A DNA stretch of 64,000 bases, taken from the NCBI GenBank assembly GCA_963738185.1, contig CAVTVA010000001.1, positions 248,001 through 312,000 of the forward strand, read 5' to 3'. Within the stretch, counting starts at the first letter, position 1. Each line of letters begins with the position of its first letter. Source of the DNA: AP-15 sp963738185 (GTDB lineage Bacteria; Pseudomonadota; Alphaproteobacteria; ATCC43930; CGMCC-115725). Under the pieces are notes generated by a model. The model was not told the DNA's origin. It saw only the letters and a program-made list of their open reading frames with translations, and searched no databases. Both the position numbers and the translations under genes were made by a program. Shown here piece after piece: positions 45,917 through 54,011 of the stretch.

Positions 45917-47257
45917 ATGCAGGCGGCCGCGCCTATCAGTCGGTCTACCCTGCCGAGATCTGACGGCGGCGCGACGGAGCGGGCCGCCCCGGATGGGGCC
46001 GAGGTCGAGGAGATCGCGCATCTCTCCCTGCTGGTCGGCCGGCTGCTGCTGCTGAACGGCGCCGACACCGCGCAGGTCGAGGCGGCGGTCGTGCGCTTTG
46101 CCGCGGCGTTCGGCTGCGAGGCGCATCTGATGGTCAGCTACGAGGCGCTGCTGCTGACCATCGTCGCCGGCGACCATTTCCGCACCAAGATCGGCTCGCG
46201 GGTGCCGGCGATGAATGTCGGCATGACCGTGGTCGGGGCGGTCAACCGCGTCGTTGACGCGGTCGAGTGCCACCGGCAAGGGCTGAAGGAGGCGCGCGCC
46301 GCGCTCGAAGCGGCCGAGCATCGGCCGCCGGAATACGCCAGGTGGCTCGTCGTTGCCGCACTCGGCCTGACCGCCGCCAGCCTCAGCCGCCTGTTCGGCG
46401 GCGATTGGCCGACCTTTACGGCAACCTTGCTGGCCGGCGCGGCCGCGACCTGGCTGCGCCTCGAATTGGCCAGGCGCCGCTTCAACCCGATTGCGATCCC
46501 GTTCGCCGCCGCCTGCCTTGGCGGCGTGGTCGGCGGAGTTGCGGTGCTGTTGGGGGCGAGCGCCACGCCGTCGCTGTGCCTGGTGGCGCCGGCCATGACC
46601 CTGGTGCCGGGGGTGCCGCTGATCAACGCCGTCGAGGACATGATCGGCAACCACATGACCCTCGGCATCGGCCGCCTCGGCTTTGCCTTCCTGGCCACGA
46701 CCGCGATCGCGCTCGGGCTGTTCGTCGCCACGCTCGCGACCGGGGTGGCGATCCCGGTCGCCGAGCCGGCGCGGGTGATCGCAGTCCTGCAGGATGCGCT
46801 GTTCTCGGCACTGGCGGCGCTCGGCTACGCGTTTTTGTTCAATGTGCCGGCGCGCATGGGTTGGGCCTGCGTGCTGTGCGGCGTGGCCAGCCATACCACG
46901 CGCACCTTATGCGTCCATCTGGGGATCGACATCATCGCCGGGACCCTGATCGGCGCGCTGGTCGCGGGTTTTCTGGCGCAGGGTTTCGCCCGGTATTTCG
47001 ACGCGCCGGCCGCCGCCTTTGCTTTTCCCGGCGTCGTCGCCATGGTGCCCGGCGCCTATGCCTTTCGCGCCGTGCTCGGCGGGCTGCAGATCGCGCATGG
47101 TGCCGCCGCCCCGGCGCTGCCGGGAGAGACGCTGGCTTTGAGCCTCACCGTCGCGCTGATGGTCGCGGCGATCGCCGTCGGCATCGCGGCCCCGGCCTTG
47201 CTGGCCGCTCCCTCGCGCGCAGCACAGCCAGCCGTCTTCCCGCAAATCCGGGGGTGA
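45917..47257 (+). CDS. threonine/serine exporter family protein (ThrE type)
   Basis: 446 residues from ATG 45917 (a TTG at 45908 is an alternative). The N-terminal hydrolase-like half contains LLLLNGADTAQVEAAVVRFA and a conserved GSRVPAMNVGMTVVGAVNRV. About ten transmembrane helices follow, with LVAPAMTLVPGVPLINAVED and the second conserved region GIDIIAGTLIGALVAGFLAQ, then FPGVVAMVPGAYAFRA. ThrE proteins export threonine and serine; the substrate here is unconfirmed. It starts 14 bases after fumC. Confidence 0.88.
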   Translation: MQAAAPISRSTLPRSDGGATERAAPDGAEVEEIAHLSLLVGRLLLLNGADTAQVEAAVVRFAAAFGCEAHLMVSYEALLLTIVAGDHFRTKIGSRVPAMNVGMTVVGAVNRVVDAVECHRQGLKEARAALEAAEHRPPEYARWLVVAALGLTAASLSRLFGGDWPTFTATLLAGAAATWLRLELARRRFNPIAIPFAAACLGGVVGGVAVLLGASATPSLCLVAPAMTLVPGVPLINAVEDMIGNHMTLGIGRLGFAFLATTAIALGLFVATLATGVAIPVAEPARVIAVLQDALFSALAALGYAFLFNVPARMGWACVLCGVASHTTRTLCVHLGIDIIAGTLIGALVAGFLAQGFARYFDAPAAAFAFPGVVAMVPGAYAFRAVLGGLQIAHGAAAPALPGETLALSLTVALMVAAIAVGIAAPALLAAPSRAAQPAVFPQIRG

Positions 47258-47258
47258 C

Positions 47259-48551
47259 TCACTCCGCCGCGTTGGTGCGGGCGTAGCGGCGGACGCGCAG
47301 GTCGGCCTGCTCCTTGTGGCCCCAGAAGCGCTCGATCGCGCACAGCCGGCTGCAATATTCGCCGACCATCGCGCTCGCCTGCGGTGTCCTGACCTCCTGC
47401 CAGGTGCAGGTTTTGAGAAACTTGCCGACCCACAGCCCGCCGGTGTAGCGCGCCGCACCCTTGGTCGGCAATGTGTGGTTGGTGCCGATCACCTTGTCGC
47501 CATAGGCGACGTTGGTCTCGGGCCCGAGAAAAAGGGCGCCGTAATTCTTCAGCCGGTCGAGCCAGAGCCGCGGCTCGCGGGTCAGCACCTCGACATGCTC
47601 GGCGGCGATGCGGTCGGCCTCGGCCGCCATCTCGGCGTCGTCGGCGCACAGGATGATCTCGCCAAAGTCGCGCCAGGCGACACCAGCGACATCGGCGGTC
47701 GGCAACACGCCGAGCTGGCGCGCGACCTCGGCGATCGTGTCATGCGCGAGCTTCTCCGAGGTGGTCAGCAGGATCGCCGGCGAGGTCGGCCCATGCTCGG
47801 CCTGGCCCAACAGATCGGTCGCGCACATCTCGGCGTCGGCGGTGTCGTCGGCGATGACCAGGATCTCGGTCGGCCCGGCGAACAGATCGATGCCGACCCG
47901 GCCATAGAGCTGGCGCTTGGCTTCGGCGACATAGGCGTTGCCGGGGCCGACCAGCATATCGACCGGCTGGAACGTCGCGGTGCCGAGCGCCATCGCCGCG
48001 ACCGCCTGGACCCCGCCCAGCACGTGAATCGCGTCGGCGCCGCCCAGATGCATCGCGGCGATCGTCTCGGGATGCGGGCCGCCCTGGTTTGGCGGGGTGC
48101 AGGCGGTGATGTGCCCGACCCCGGCGACTTTGGCGGTGACGATCGACATATGCGCCGAGGCAACCATCGGGTAGCGCCCGCCCGGCACATAGCAGCCGAC
48201 CCGGCCGACCGGGATATGGCGATGGCCGAGAAACACGCCGGGCAGGGTCTCGACCTCGACATCCTTCAGCGAAGCGCGCTGGATCTCGGCGAAATTGCGG
48301 ATCTGCTGCTGGGCGAATTCGATGTCGGCGATGGTCTGCGGCGGCACTTTGGCGACCAGCGCCGCGATCTCGTCATCGGACAGCCGAAAGCTCGGCGGCG
48401 ACCATTTGTCGAACCTCTCCGACAATTCGCGCACCGCATTATCGCCGCGCGCCCGGACATCGGCGATGATGCCTTCGACCGTGCCGCGGATTTTGGCATC
48501 GGCTTCGTCTTGGGCTCCGGCCAGCGCGCCCGATTTGATATGGCGAGGCAT
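47259..48551 (-). CDS. hisD: histidinol dehydrogenase family protein (HisD or sulfopropanediol dehydrogenase HpsN-like)
   Basis: 430 residues from ATG 48551, with GGAGGAG just upstream. Conserved blocks: GRVGCYVPGGRYPMVASAHM, GGADAIHVLGGVQAVAAMAL, VGPGNAYVAEAKRQLYGRVG and LLGQAEHGPTSPAILLTTS, which includes zinc-site and catalytic histidines. The N-terminus MPRHIKSGALAGAQDEADAK and SERFDKWSPPSFRLSDDEI resemble the non-his-operon branch of the family, some of which (HpsN) oxidise 2,3-dihydroxypropane-1-sulfonate. No other his or sulfonate gene adjoins it, so HisD function is likely but not certain. Confidence 0.82.
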   Translation of the reverse strand: MPRHIKSGALAGAQDEADAKIRGTVEGIIADVRARGDNAVRELSERFDKWSPPSFRLSDDEIAALVAKVPPQTIADIEFAQQQIRNFAEIQRASLKDVEVETLPGVFLGHRHIPVGRVGCYVPGGRYPMVASAHMSIVTAKVAGVGHITACTPPNQGGPHPETIAAMHLGGADAIHVLGGVQAVAAMALGTATFQPVDMLVGPGNAYVAEAKRQLYGRVGIDLFAGPTEILVIADDTADAEMCATDLLGQAEHGPTSPAILLTTSEKLAHDTIAEVARQLGVLPTADVAGVAWRDFGEIILCADDAEMAAEADRIAAEHVEVLTREPRLWLDRLKNYGALFLGPETNVAYGDKVIGTNHTLPTKGAARYTGGLWVGKFLKTCTWQEVRTPQASAMVGEYCSRLCAIERFWGHKEQADLRVRRYARTNAAE

Positions 48552-48961
48552 CCGCTCCTCCACTCCTGTTCCACCTGTTATTTGCAGGAAATTAACAGGC
48601 AGGCTAGCGCTCGCAACGATCGTCCCGTCGCGTCGTCGAGCGGGTGATACCACACGATTTTGGCGACCTTGCGGATGAGCACCCGAATTTCACCCGCAAC
48701 GACCATCGACCACCCTGAGGGAAGATCGACTGGTTATGCCCATTCCGGTCGTTTCTTTGTGCGCACGTTTCGCTCGGGGTCGAACACAGATCACTGACCC
48801 ACGGCACAACATCGTCGTGCTTATCGGTGACTATGCAGTGAACAACGTCCTCTAACTACACGAACCTTCCGATGCGCCGTAGACATGACCGGATCAATGG
48901 CTCAAATTCGGGATCGAAGCGTGGCACGGCGCGGTGCGCAAGTCCTTCACGGGTGACGAAG
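48552..48961. other. intergenic region upstream of the methyltransferase gene
   Basis: 410 bases, less GC-rich than the surroundings. It should hold the divergent hisD and methyltransferase promoters. Short open frames on both strands (for example 48604-48807 minus) have no recognisable protein similarity. In-frame codons from 48872 could extend the methyltransferase, but they look non-coding. Confidence 0.4.
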
Positions 48962-50077
48962 ATGCAGGTCGGTGATCGGGATGAATTATCCGTTCAAATA
49001 CGGGATTACGACTCCTGCTTCGCCGAATTCTTGAAACCGGCGGGCAACGGTCAAAAAATCTTGCAGGCAATTCTGCTGCGTGAGGCGTTCAGCCTGTTTG
49101 CGCTGCAAGGTGTAGCAATAAAGCAAGACGCTCCAACGGTGGTATTGGACGTAAGTTGTGGGCCTGGTGATTACAGCGTGGCATGGACATCGCAAATCGC
49201 GAGGTTCTTACCAAAGGGTATAGCATTTTATTGTACGGATTATCGCGATGGCATTTCCAGAGAAACGGGAGAAACGTATGCCATGACGACCGCACAGAAA
49301 ATGCAAGCGGCGGCTGAAAATGGAAATTTGAGATTGACGCAGGCACCCGTTGCTACCGATGCCGATCTGTTTTCTGGCCGCGATGCGCTTATGCCGTCCG
49401 GAAAAACAGCCGACATTGTCCATTGGTCGCACAGCGGATACCACGTGCGCGACGCACTCGGTGCCGCCAGGAATGATCCGCGGGCGATCGAAGCGGGTTT
49501 GCACGCAGCCGTTGATAAGATGTGGGCAGCACTGGACAAAATGGGTTTGCTGATTTCGGTCCACGAAACGCGAGACAACTCCGACGGCGTTCAGTCACAA
49601 ATAGGCCCTGTCTCTCGGAAATATTGCGGAAGGTTGGACGATGTGCCGGAGCGAACCGCTGCGCGCATCAAGCAATTGGGCGGGTATTTCGCCGCAGTGA
49701 ATTTCACCAGCCCGCTCAAGTTTCTGGGATTGGACGATTCCGGCTGGGACCGGTTGAAGCAGCGGGCGAAATGGGATCGGCTCAAGGAGTTGGAGGCGCG
49801 CGCTTTGCGGTTGTTGAATTTCATAGCTTTCGATTTCTCCGATCCTGCCAAAGCGGCGCTCGAAACCCTTGCCGAGGATGGTCGGCTAGCCCCCTTTGTC
49901 GACGAGTACAAATCCATTGTCGCAACAAATGGTGGTCACATCCTCGTGAAATGCGCTTTTCAAATGATCAGTAAATCGCAACAAGTGGCGAAAAAGCTGG
50001 ACGACATCGCACTTCAACTAACTGAAAAGATGAGCGATTTCTCTGAGGAGATGGCCACCGAGATGCAAAGATCATGA
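48962..50077 (+). CDS. class I SAM-dependent methyltransferase-like protein
   Basis: 371 residues if started at ATG 48962; an open frame begins at 48872 but those 30 codons look non-coding. Motif I of the SAM-binding Rossmann fold is VVLDVSCGPGDYSVAWTSQI, with FYCTDYRDG as the motif II acidic strand and TADIVHWSHSGYHV as motif IV. The C-terminal 60 residues are a helical, coiled-coil-like tail (ISKSQQVAKKLDDIALQLTE). Base composition is clearly less GC-rich than neighbours, suggesting horizontal acquisition. No partner gene identifies its substrate; it resembles small-molecule methyltransferases. Confidence 0.7.
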   Translation: MQVGDRDELSVQIRDYDSCFAEFLKPAGNGQKILQAILLREAFSLFALQGVAIKQDAPTVVLDVSCGPGDYSVAWTSQIARFLPKGIAFYCTDYRDGISRETGETYAMTTAQKMQAAAENGNLRLTQAPVATDADLFSGRDALMPSGKTADIVHWSHSGYHVRDALGAARNDPRAIEAGLHAAVDKMWAALDKMGLLISVHETRDNSDGVQSQIGPVSRKYCGRLDDVPERTAARIKQLGGYFAAVNFTSPLKFLGLDDSGWDRLKQRAKWDRLKELEARALRLLNFIAFDFSDPAKAALETLAEDGRLAPFVDEYKSIVATNGGHILVKCAFQMISKSQQVAKKLDDIALQLTEKMSDFSEEMATEMQRS

Positions 50078-50155
50078 CATGGGTTGTACAGTCGAGCAAC
50101 GAAAAGGTTATGTATCTGCAGGCGTCAGACGCAAAATGATTCTGCCAGGATTCAC

Positions 50156-50409
50156 ATGCCGCTGAACATCAAGGACCCTGCGACTGAAAAATCCGTGCGG
50201 GAGCTGGCCGCGGCGGCTGGGGAGTCGGTGACGATGCGGTACGCAGAGCCGCCGAGGAACGCCTCCAGCGGGTCCGGCGGCGGCGCGCCGGACGCAGCCT
50301 CGCCGCTGAGCTCCTTGAAATCGGCAGGCGCTGTGCGGCCTTGCCGGATCTTGATACGCGCGAGGCTGACGAGATCCTCGGCTACGACGAGCACGGATTG
50401 CCGCGCTGA
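50156..50409 (+). pseudogene. VapB-type antitoxin (Rv0623/PSK_trans_fac type), one base missing near 50233
   Basis: It begins MPLNIKDPATEKSVRELAAA, AGESVT, the standard start of this ribbon-helix-helix antitoxin family. A G is missing in GTGACGATGCG near 50233. Restoring it gives DAVRRAAEERLQRVRRRRAG, RSLAAELLEIGRRC, then DTREADEILGYDEHGLPR and a TGA at 50407-50409. AGGA lies 6 bases before the ATG. The stop overlaps the ATG of the toxin remnant (TGATG). Confidence 0.75.
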
Positions 50410-50600
50410 TGTTATCGACAGCTCGGCGACTGTCGCGGTGCTGCTGAACGAAGAAAATGCCGGCCGCCTGGCTCAGGCGATCGAGGCCGATCCGCAGCGG
50501 CTGCTCTCGGCGGCAAACCTGCTCGAAGCGTCGATCGTCATCGAAAGCCGCAAGGGCGAAGCGGGCGGGCGTGAACTAGTGAAGCAATTCAGACAGATGG
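50409..50600 (+). pseudogene. VapC-type PIN toxin, truncated remnant
   Basis: Starting at ATG 50409 with one G missing right after it, the frame reads VIDSSATVAVLLNEENAGRL, AQAIEADPQRLLSAANLLEA, SIVIESRKGEAGG. The first PIN aspartate and the following glutamate are present. Coding similarity ends after about 60 residues, near 50590, where the sequence turns into an intergenic repeat. The second half with the remaining acidic residues is gone, so the toxin must be inactive. Confidence 0.7.
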
Positions 50601-51104
50601 TCCCAGATGGGTCGTCACACCGGCCCACGGGTCCGGCCTGTCAGCCGGCCCGAGGACAGGCTCCAGCCGGTGCCTATGGCTGGCATGGGTCCCGGCCTGC
50701 GCCGGGATGACGAGAACAGAGAAGCCACGCTACCAAGTGTTAGGTTTGTACCACTGGAGCGGTTTCCGATCAAATTTGCACCGCGCTCACCCCCTCCCAA
50801 ACCCTCCCCCATCCATGGGGGAGGGCCTTTATCAGCCCTCTATTTGCACACCCGCCCCCTCGATGGGGGCGGGTCGGGGTGGGGGTGATGCCCGCCGAGG
50901 CGTCTACACGGTCGAAAACCGCTCTAGAGCCCGGTCCGTTGAAATAGAACCGGCTTTCCATCTTCGCGTTTGCCCGGATTGATATGGGCATCCACGACTT
51001 TGCTCACGACCTGGCGGCAAAGACGTGGACCCCGGGTCGAGCCCGGGGGAAGCGAGGAGCGGAGCGCTTTAGAGCATCCGCCGGCCGCCAGCTTCGTTCC
51101 ATGC
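50600..51104. repeat. repeat-rich non-coding stretch after the VapC remnant
   Basis: About 500 bases without a gene. Perfect hairpins seen are CCCGGC (50691-50696) / GCCGGG (50701-50706), CCCTCCCCC (50802-50810) / GGGGGAGGG (50817-50825), and ACCCGCCCCC (50850-50859) / GGGGGCGGGT (50865-50874). The first belongs to a GGGTCCCGGCCTGCGCCGGG-type element common in Alphaproteobacteria and the next two to the C-rich palindrome family also seen at 18543 and 29663. The rest shows nothing I can name. Confidence 0.65.
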
Positions 51105-51890
51105 TCACCACGCGGTCCAGCCGCCGTCGGCGAGGAGGGAGGAGCCGGTGACGAGGGAGGCGGCGGGGGAGGCGAGGAAGAGGACGGCGGCGGCGACTTC
51201 CTCGGGGGTGCCGAGGCGGCCCAACGGGATGCGGTCGAGCACCCATTGCCGGAAGGCCGGGTCGGCGAAAAATGGCCGAGTCAGCGCGGTGTCGATAAAG
51301 GTCGGGGCGATCGAGACGACGCGCACGCCTTTGGGCGCCAATTCGACCGCCATCGCCTTGGTCAGCCCTTCGATCGCGTGCTTGGTCATCACATAGACGG
51401 TGCGGTCGCGTTCGGAGCCGACATGGCCCATCTGCGAGGACATGTTGACAATGACGCCGCCCGCAGTTTTTACGCCATCTGGCTTTGCGCCATCTGGGGC
51501 GACCATCAGCCGCGCCGCTTCCTGCGCCACGATAAAGGCGGCGCGGACGTTGAGGTTGAGCAGCCGGTCGAGGGTCGCCTCGTCGACTTCGAGAAAGGGC
51601 TGCGGCCGGTTGACGCCGGCATTGTTTATCAGGATGTCGAGCCGGCCGAGCGCGGCGAAAGCGTCGCGGAGTGCGGCGCTGTCGGTCACGTCGAGCGGCA
51701 ATGCGCGCGCCCGGCCGCCCTCTTGGGCAATCTCGCCCGCGACCTCTTCGAGCTGGCTCGCGGTGCGGCTGACCAGCACCAGCTCGGCGCCGGCAGCGGC
51801 GAGCGCCAATGCCACGGCGCGGCCGATGCCGCGCCCGGCGCCGGTGACGAGTGCGGTCTTGCCGTCGAGGCGGAAGAGATTGTCCGGCAT
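51105..51890 (-). CDS. SDR-family oxidoreductase
   Basis: 261 residues. TGAGRGIGRAVALALAAAG binds the cofactor, INNAGVNRPQPF is the NNAG strand, the catalytic Ser lies in VNMSSQMGHVG and the active site YVMTKHA gives Tyr and Lys. The C-terminus GRLGTPEEVAAAVLFLASPA and TGSSLLADGGWTAW is typical of the FabG/gluconate dehydrogenase-like branch. Substrate unknown. The next genes on the same strand follow after a repeat of about 90 bases. Confidence 0.9.
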   Translation of the reverse strand: MPDNLFRLDGKTALVTGAGRGIGRAVALALAAAGAELVLVSRTASQLEEVAGEIAQEGGRARALPLDVTDSAALRDAFAALGRLDILINNAGVNRPQPFLEVDEATLDRLLNLNVRAAFIVAQEAARLMVAPDGAKPDGVKTAGGVIVNMSSQMGHVGSERDRTVYVMTKHAIEGLTKAMAVELAPKGVRVVSIAPTFIDTALTRPFFADPAFRQWVLDRIPLGRLGTPEEVAAAVLFLASPAASLVTGSSLLADGGWTAW

Positions 51891-51980
51891 GGTTGGAAAT
51901 CGCTGTTCGCGCCTTTGCTGTTCGCCGACGCGCCTAATGGTACGAGCCAGACAGATGGTACCCGCGTTTTCTCTCTCGTC

Positions 51981-52052
51981 GCCCCCGCGAATGCGGGGGC
52001 CCAGGGCCGCAGGCGCGGTGCCGGATACCCTGGGTGCCCGCTTTCGCGGGCA
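51981..52052. repeat. intergenic palindromic repeat with nested hairpins
   Basis: Three paired arms: GCCCCCGC (51981-51988) / GCGGGGGC (51993-52000), CCAGGG (52001-52006) / CCCTGG (52028-52033) and TGCCCGC (52035-52041) / GCGGGCA (52046-52052). The layout CCCGCGAATGCGGGG...GGGCATGACG is a familiar dispersed element of alphaproteobacterial genomes. It lies between the SDR and the alpha/beta hydrolase genes. Confidence 0.65.
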
Positions 52053-52095
52053 TGACGAAAAAAGAAATGGGTACCAAGCGTTTAAACTCGGACTA

Positions 52096-52827
52096 CTAGC
52101 GCGGCGTGTGCTTGGCCAGGAACGCCTTGACCTTGGCGCGGGCCGAAGCGAGCGCTGAGCCGGTTTTCCACTCGGCGATGAACTCGCAATTCGGCAGCAG
52201 CTTTGAGAGCTCCTCGGAGATCGGGTAGGGGTGCGCCTCGTCGTTGCCGGCCAAGACCATGCAGGGCGTCTTCACCGTCTTCACGAAGTCGCGGTCGACG
52301 CTGTAGGCAAAGCCGGGCTGGTACAGGTTGCGGTAGAACGCGTCGAGCACGTCCTTGGTCGCCTCCGGATGGTCCTTCAGCGTCTCGGCCCAGCCGTCGA
52401 ACCGGGCCGGGCGCGGCGGCAGCGCCGGTGCGACGCGCCCGATCGGCTGCGCCAGCACCGCGCTGGCGACCCGCTGCGGCTGCGCCTTGATCAGGTTCAG
52501 GATGAACGAGCCGCCGATGCACTGGCCATAGAGATGGCAGCGGTCGATGCCGAGATGATCGAGGATGGCGATATGGTCCTCGGTGTAGCTGTCCCAGCCG
52601 TCCCGCGCGGTGATCGGCGCGCGCGACTGGCCGCCGGCGTTGCGCTGATCCATCGCGATCACGCGGAAATCGCCCGCCCACTCGGTCGTCGGGTTGATCG
52701 GCGCCGAGGGCTGGCTCCAGACATCGATCACCGATTGCAGCCCGGCCGGCGCGAAGGTCAGGATCGGAAACCCCCGGCCGAATTCCTCGTAATAGATGTG
52801 CGCGCCGTGGTGTTCAAAGCTCGGCAT
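52096..52827 (-). CDS. alpha/beta hydrolase with cysteine in the nucleophile position
   Basis: 243 residues. The fold is recognisable from FGRGFPILTFAPAGLQS (oxyanion region), AMDQRNAGGQSRAP, the nucleophile elbow in LYGQCIGGSFILNL, and CMVLAGNDEAHPYP (acid position). The elbow has GxCxG instead of GxSxG. Dienelactone hydrolases use a Cys there, so an active enzyme is possible; otherwise it may be a sequencing error (one base, TGC for AGC). Forty-one bases separate it from the LLM monooxygenase gene on the same strand. Confidence 0.8.
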   Translation of the reverse strand: MPSFEHHGAHIYYEEFGRGFPILTFAPAGLQSVIDVWSQPSAPINPTTEWAGDFRVIAMDQRNAGGQSRAPITARDGWDSYTEDHIAILDHLGIDRCHLYGQCIGGSFILNLIKAQPQRVASAVLAQPIGRVAPALPPRPARFDGWAETLKDHPEATKDVLDAFYRNLYQPGFAYSVDRDFVKTVKTPCMVLAGNDEAHPYPISEELSKLLPNCEFIAEWKTGSALASARAKVKAFLAKHTPR

Positions 52828-52868
52828 GTCGGTGTCCTTTCGCGATCAATGGGCTCGGAGGCAGTATA

Positions 52869-54011
52869 TCAGTCGCGCAGATGCGGCATCACCTCGGCGG
52901 CGAAGAGGTCCATGTTGCGGCGGGTCAGCTCGTCCGAGAGGATGCCGAACTGAAGGAGCGCCACCAGGATGCCAAAGCCGGTGCGCTCGCGCATCCGCTC
53001 GATGCCGGCCAGCACCGTCTTGGGGCTGCCGATCAGCGCGGTGCCGCTCTCGATCAGCGCCTCGGCGGTCAGCCGCCCGCCGTGCCCCAACGCGCCGCGG
53101 CTGCGGATAAAGTTCTTCATCGAGCCGATCGAGGTGTAGCCGGGCGGCATCAGCATCTCGAAGGTCTGGCGCAGGAAATCGTTGAACAGGGTCTCGACCG
53201 CACGCCCCGCCTCGGCGCGGGCACGCTCGTCGGTCTCGGCGACATAGATCGGGCAGGCCCAGCCGAGCTGGCCCGCTGCTGCCTCGTAGCCGTATTGCCG
53301 CGCCGCCTCGCGATAGGCGGTGTGATAGCGCGCGACCAGGTCGGCCGACGAAAACGTCACCAGAAACGGGTATTTGCGGCCCGGGTCGGCGGCCCAGGCG
53401 ACCGTCTCGCTCGACCCCTGCGACGGGATCCAGACCGGCGGGTGCGGGGTCTGGTAGGGCCGCGGCCACAGATTGACGTAGCGCAGGCTGAAATGGTCGC
53501 CGTCAAATGCGAACGGGCCGGGCTCGGTCCAGGCCCGGATGATCAGATCGTGCGCCTCGTGAAAGCGCTGGTGCGAGAAATAGGGGTTGACGCCCGAGGA
53601 ATGGTATTCGGAGCCGATGCCGCGCACAAAGCCGGCGATGATCCGGCCCTTCGACAGATTGTCGAGCATCGCGAATTCTTCGGCGATGTAGACCGGGTTG
53701 TTGACCAGTGGCAAGGCGCGGCCGAGGATCGCGATCTTGACCCTTTTGGTGCGCTGGATCAGCGCGCTGGCGATCAGGTTGGGCGCCGGCATCAGCCCGT
53801 ACGCGGTCTGGTGATGCTCGTTGACGCCGATCGCGTCAAAGCCGAGCTCCTCGGCATAGACGAGCGCATCGATGTGGCGTGCGTATTCCTCCGCACCCTT
53901 GACCGGGTCGTAAAGGCGGTTCGGCAGCACCACCCAGGCCGAGCGGTATTTCGCCGCCTCAGCCAGGTCGAGCGGCCGGTACGGCATCAGATGAAAGGAG
54001 ACGAGCTGCAT
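52869..54011 (-). CDS. LLM-class flavin-dependent monooxygenase
   Basis: 380 residues from ATG 54011. It begins MQLVSFHLMPYRPLDLAEAA, with GFDAIGVNEHHQTAYGLMPA as the FMN/substrate region, GRIIAGFVRGIGSEYHSSGV, and HPPVWIPSQGSSETVAWAAD. A frame reading back to 54443 is only the remainder of the upstream hydrolase joined by its frameshift. It overlaps the hydrolase stop (TGATG), so the two are coupled. FMNH2-dependent oxygenation of an unknown ester or ketone is a reasonable guess, with the flanking hydrolases acting on the product. Confidence 0.87.
   Translation of the reverse strand: MQLVSFHLMPYRPLDLAEAAKYRSAWVVLPNRLYDPVKGAEEYARHIDALVYAEELGFDAIGVNEHHQTAYGLMPAPNLIASALIQRTKRVKIAILGRALPLVNNPVYIAEEFAMLDNLSKGRIIAGFVRGIGSEYHSSGVNPYFSHQRFHEAHDLIIRAWTEPGPFAFDGDHFSLRYVNLWPRPYQTPHPPVWIPSQGSSETVAWAADPGRKYPFLVTFSSADLVARYHTAYREAARQYGYEAAAGQLGWACPIYVAETDERARAEAGRAVETLFNDFLRQTFEMLMPPGYTSIGSMKNFIRSRGALGHGGRLTAEALIESGTALIGSPKTVLAGIERMRERTGFGILVALLQFGILSDELTRRNMDLFAAEVMPHLRD

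Noticed and set aside
48604..48807. A minus-strand open frame that might be a transposase remnant
   Set aside because: Only 67 codons, no DDE or recombinase motif, and no terminal inverted repeats nearby.
50785..50890. Closely spaced hairpins suggesting a CRISPR array
   Set aside because: The repeats differ from one another, there are no regular spacers and no cas genes. They are palindromic interspersed elements.
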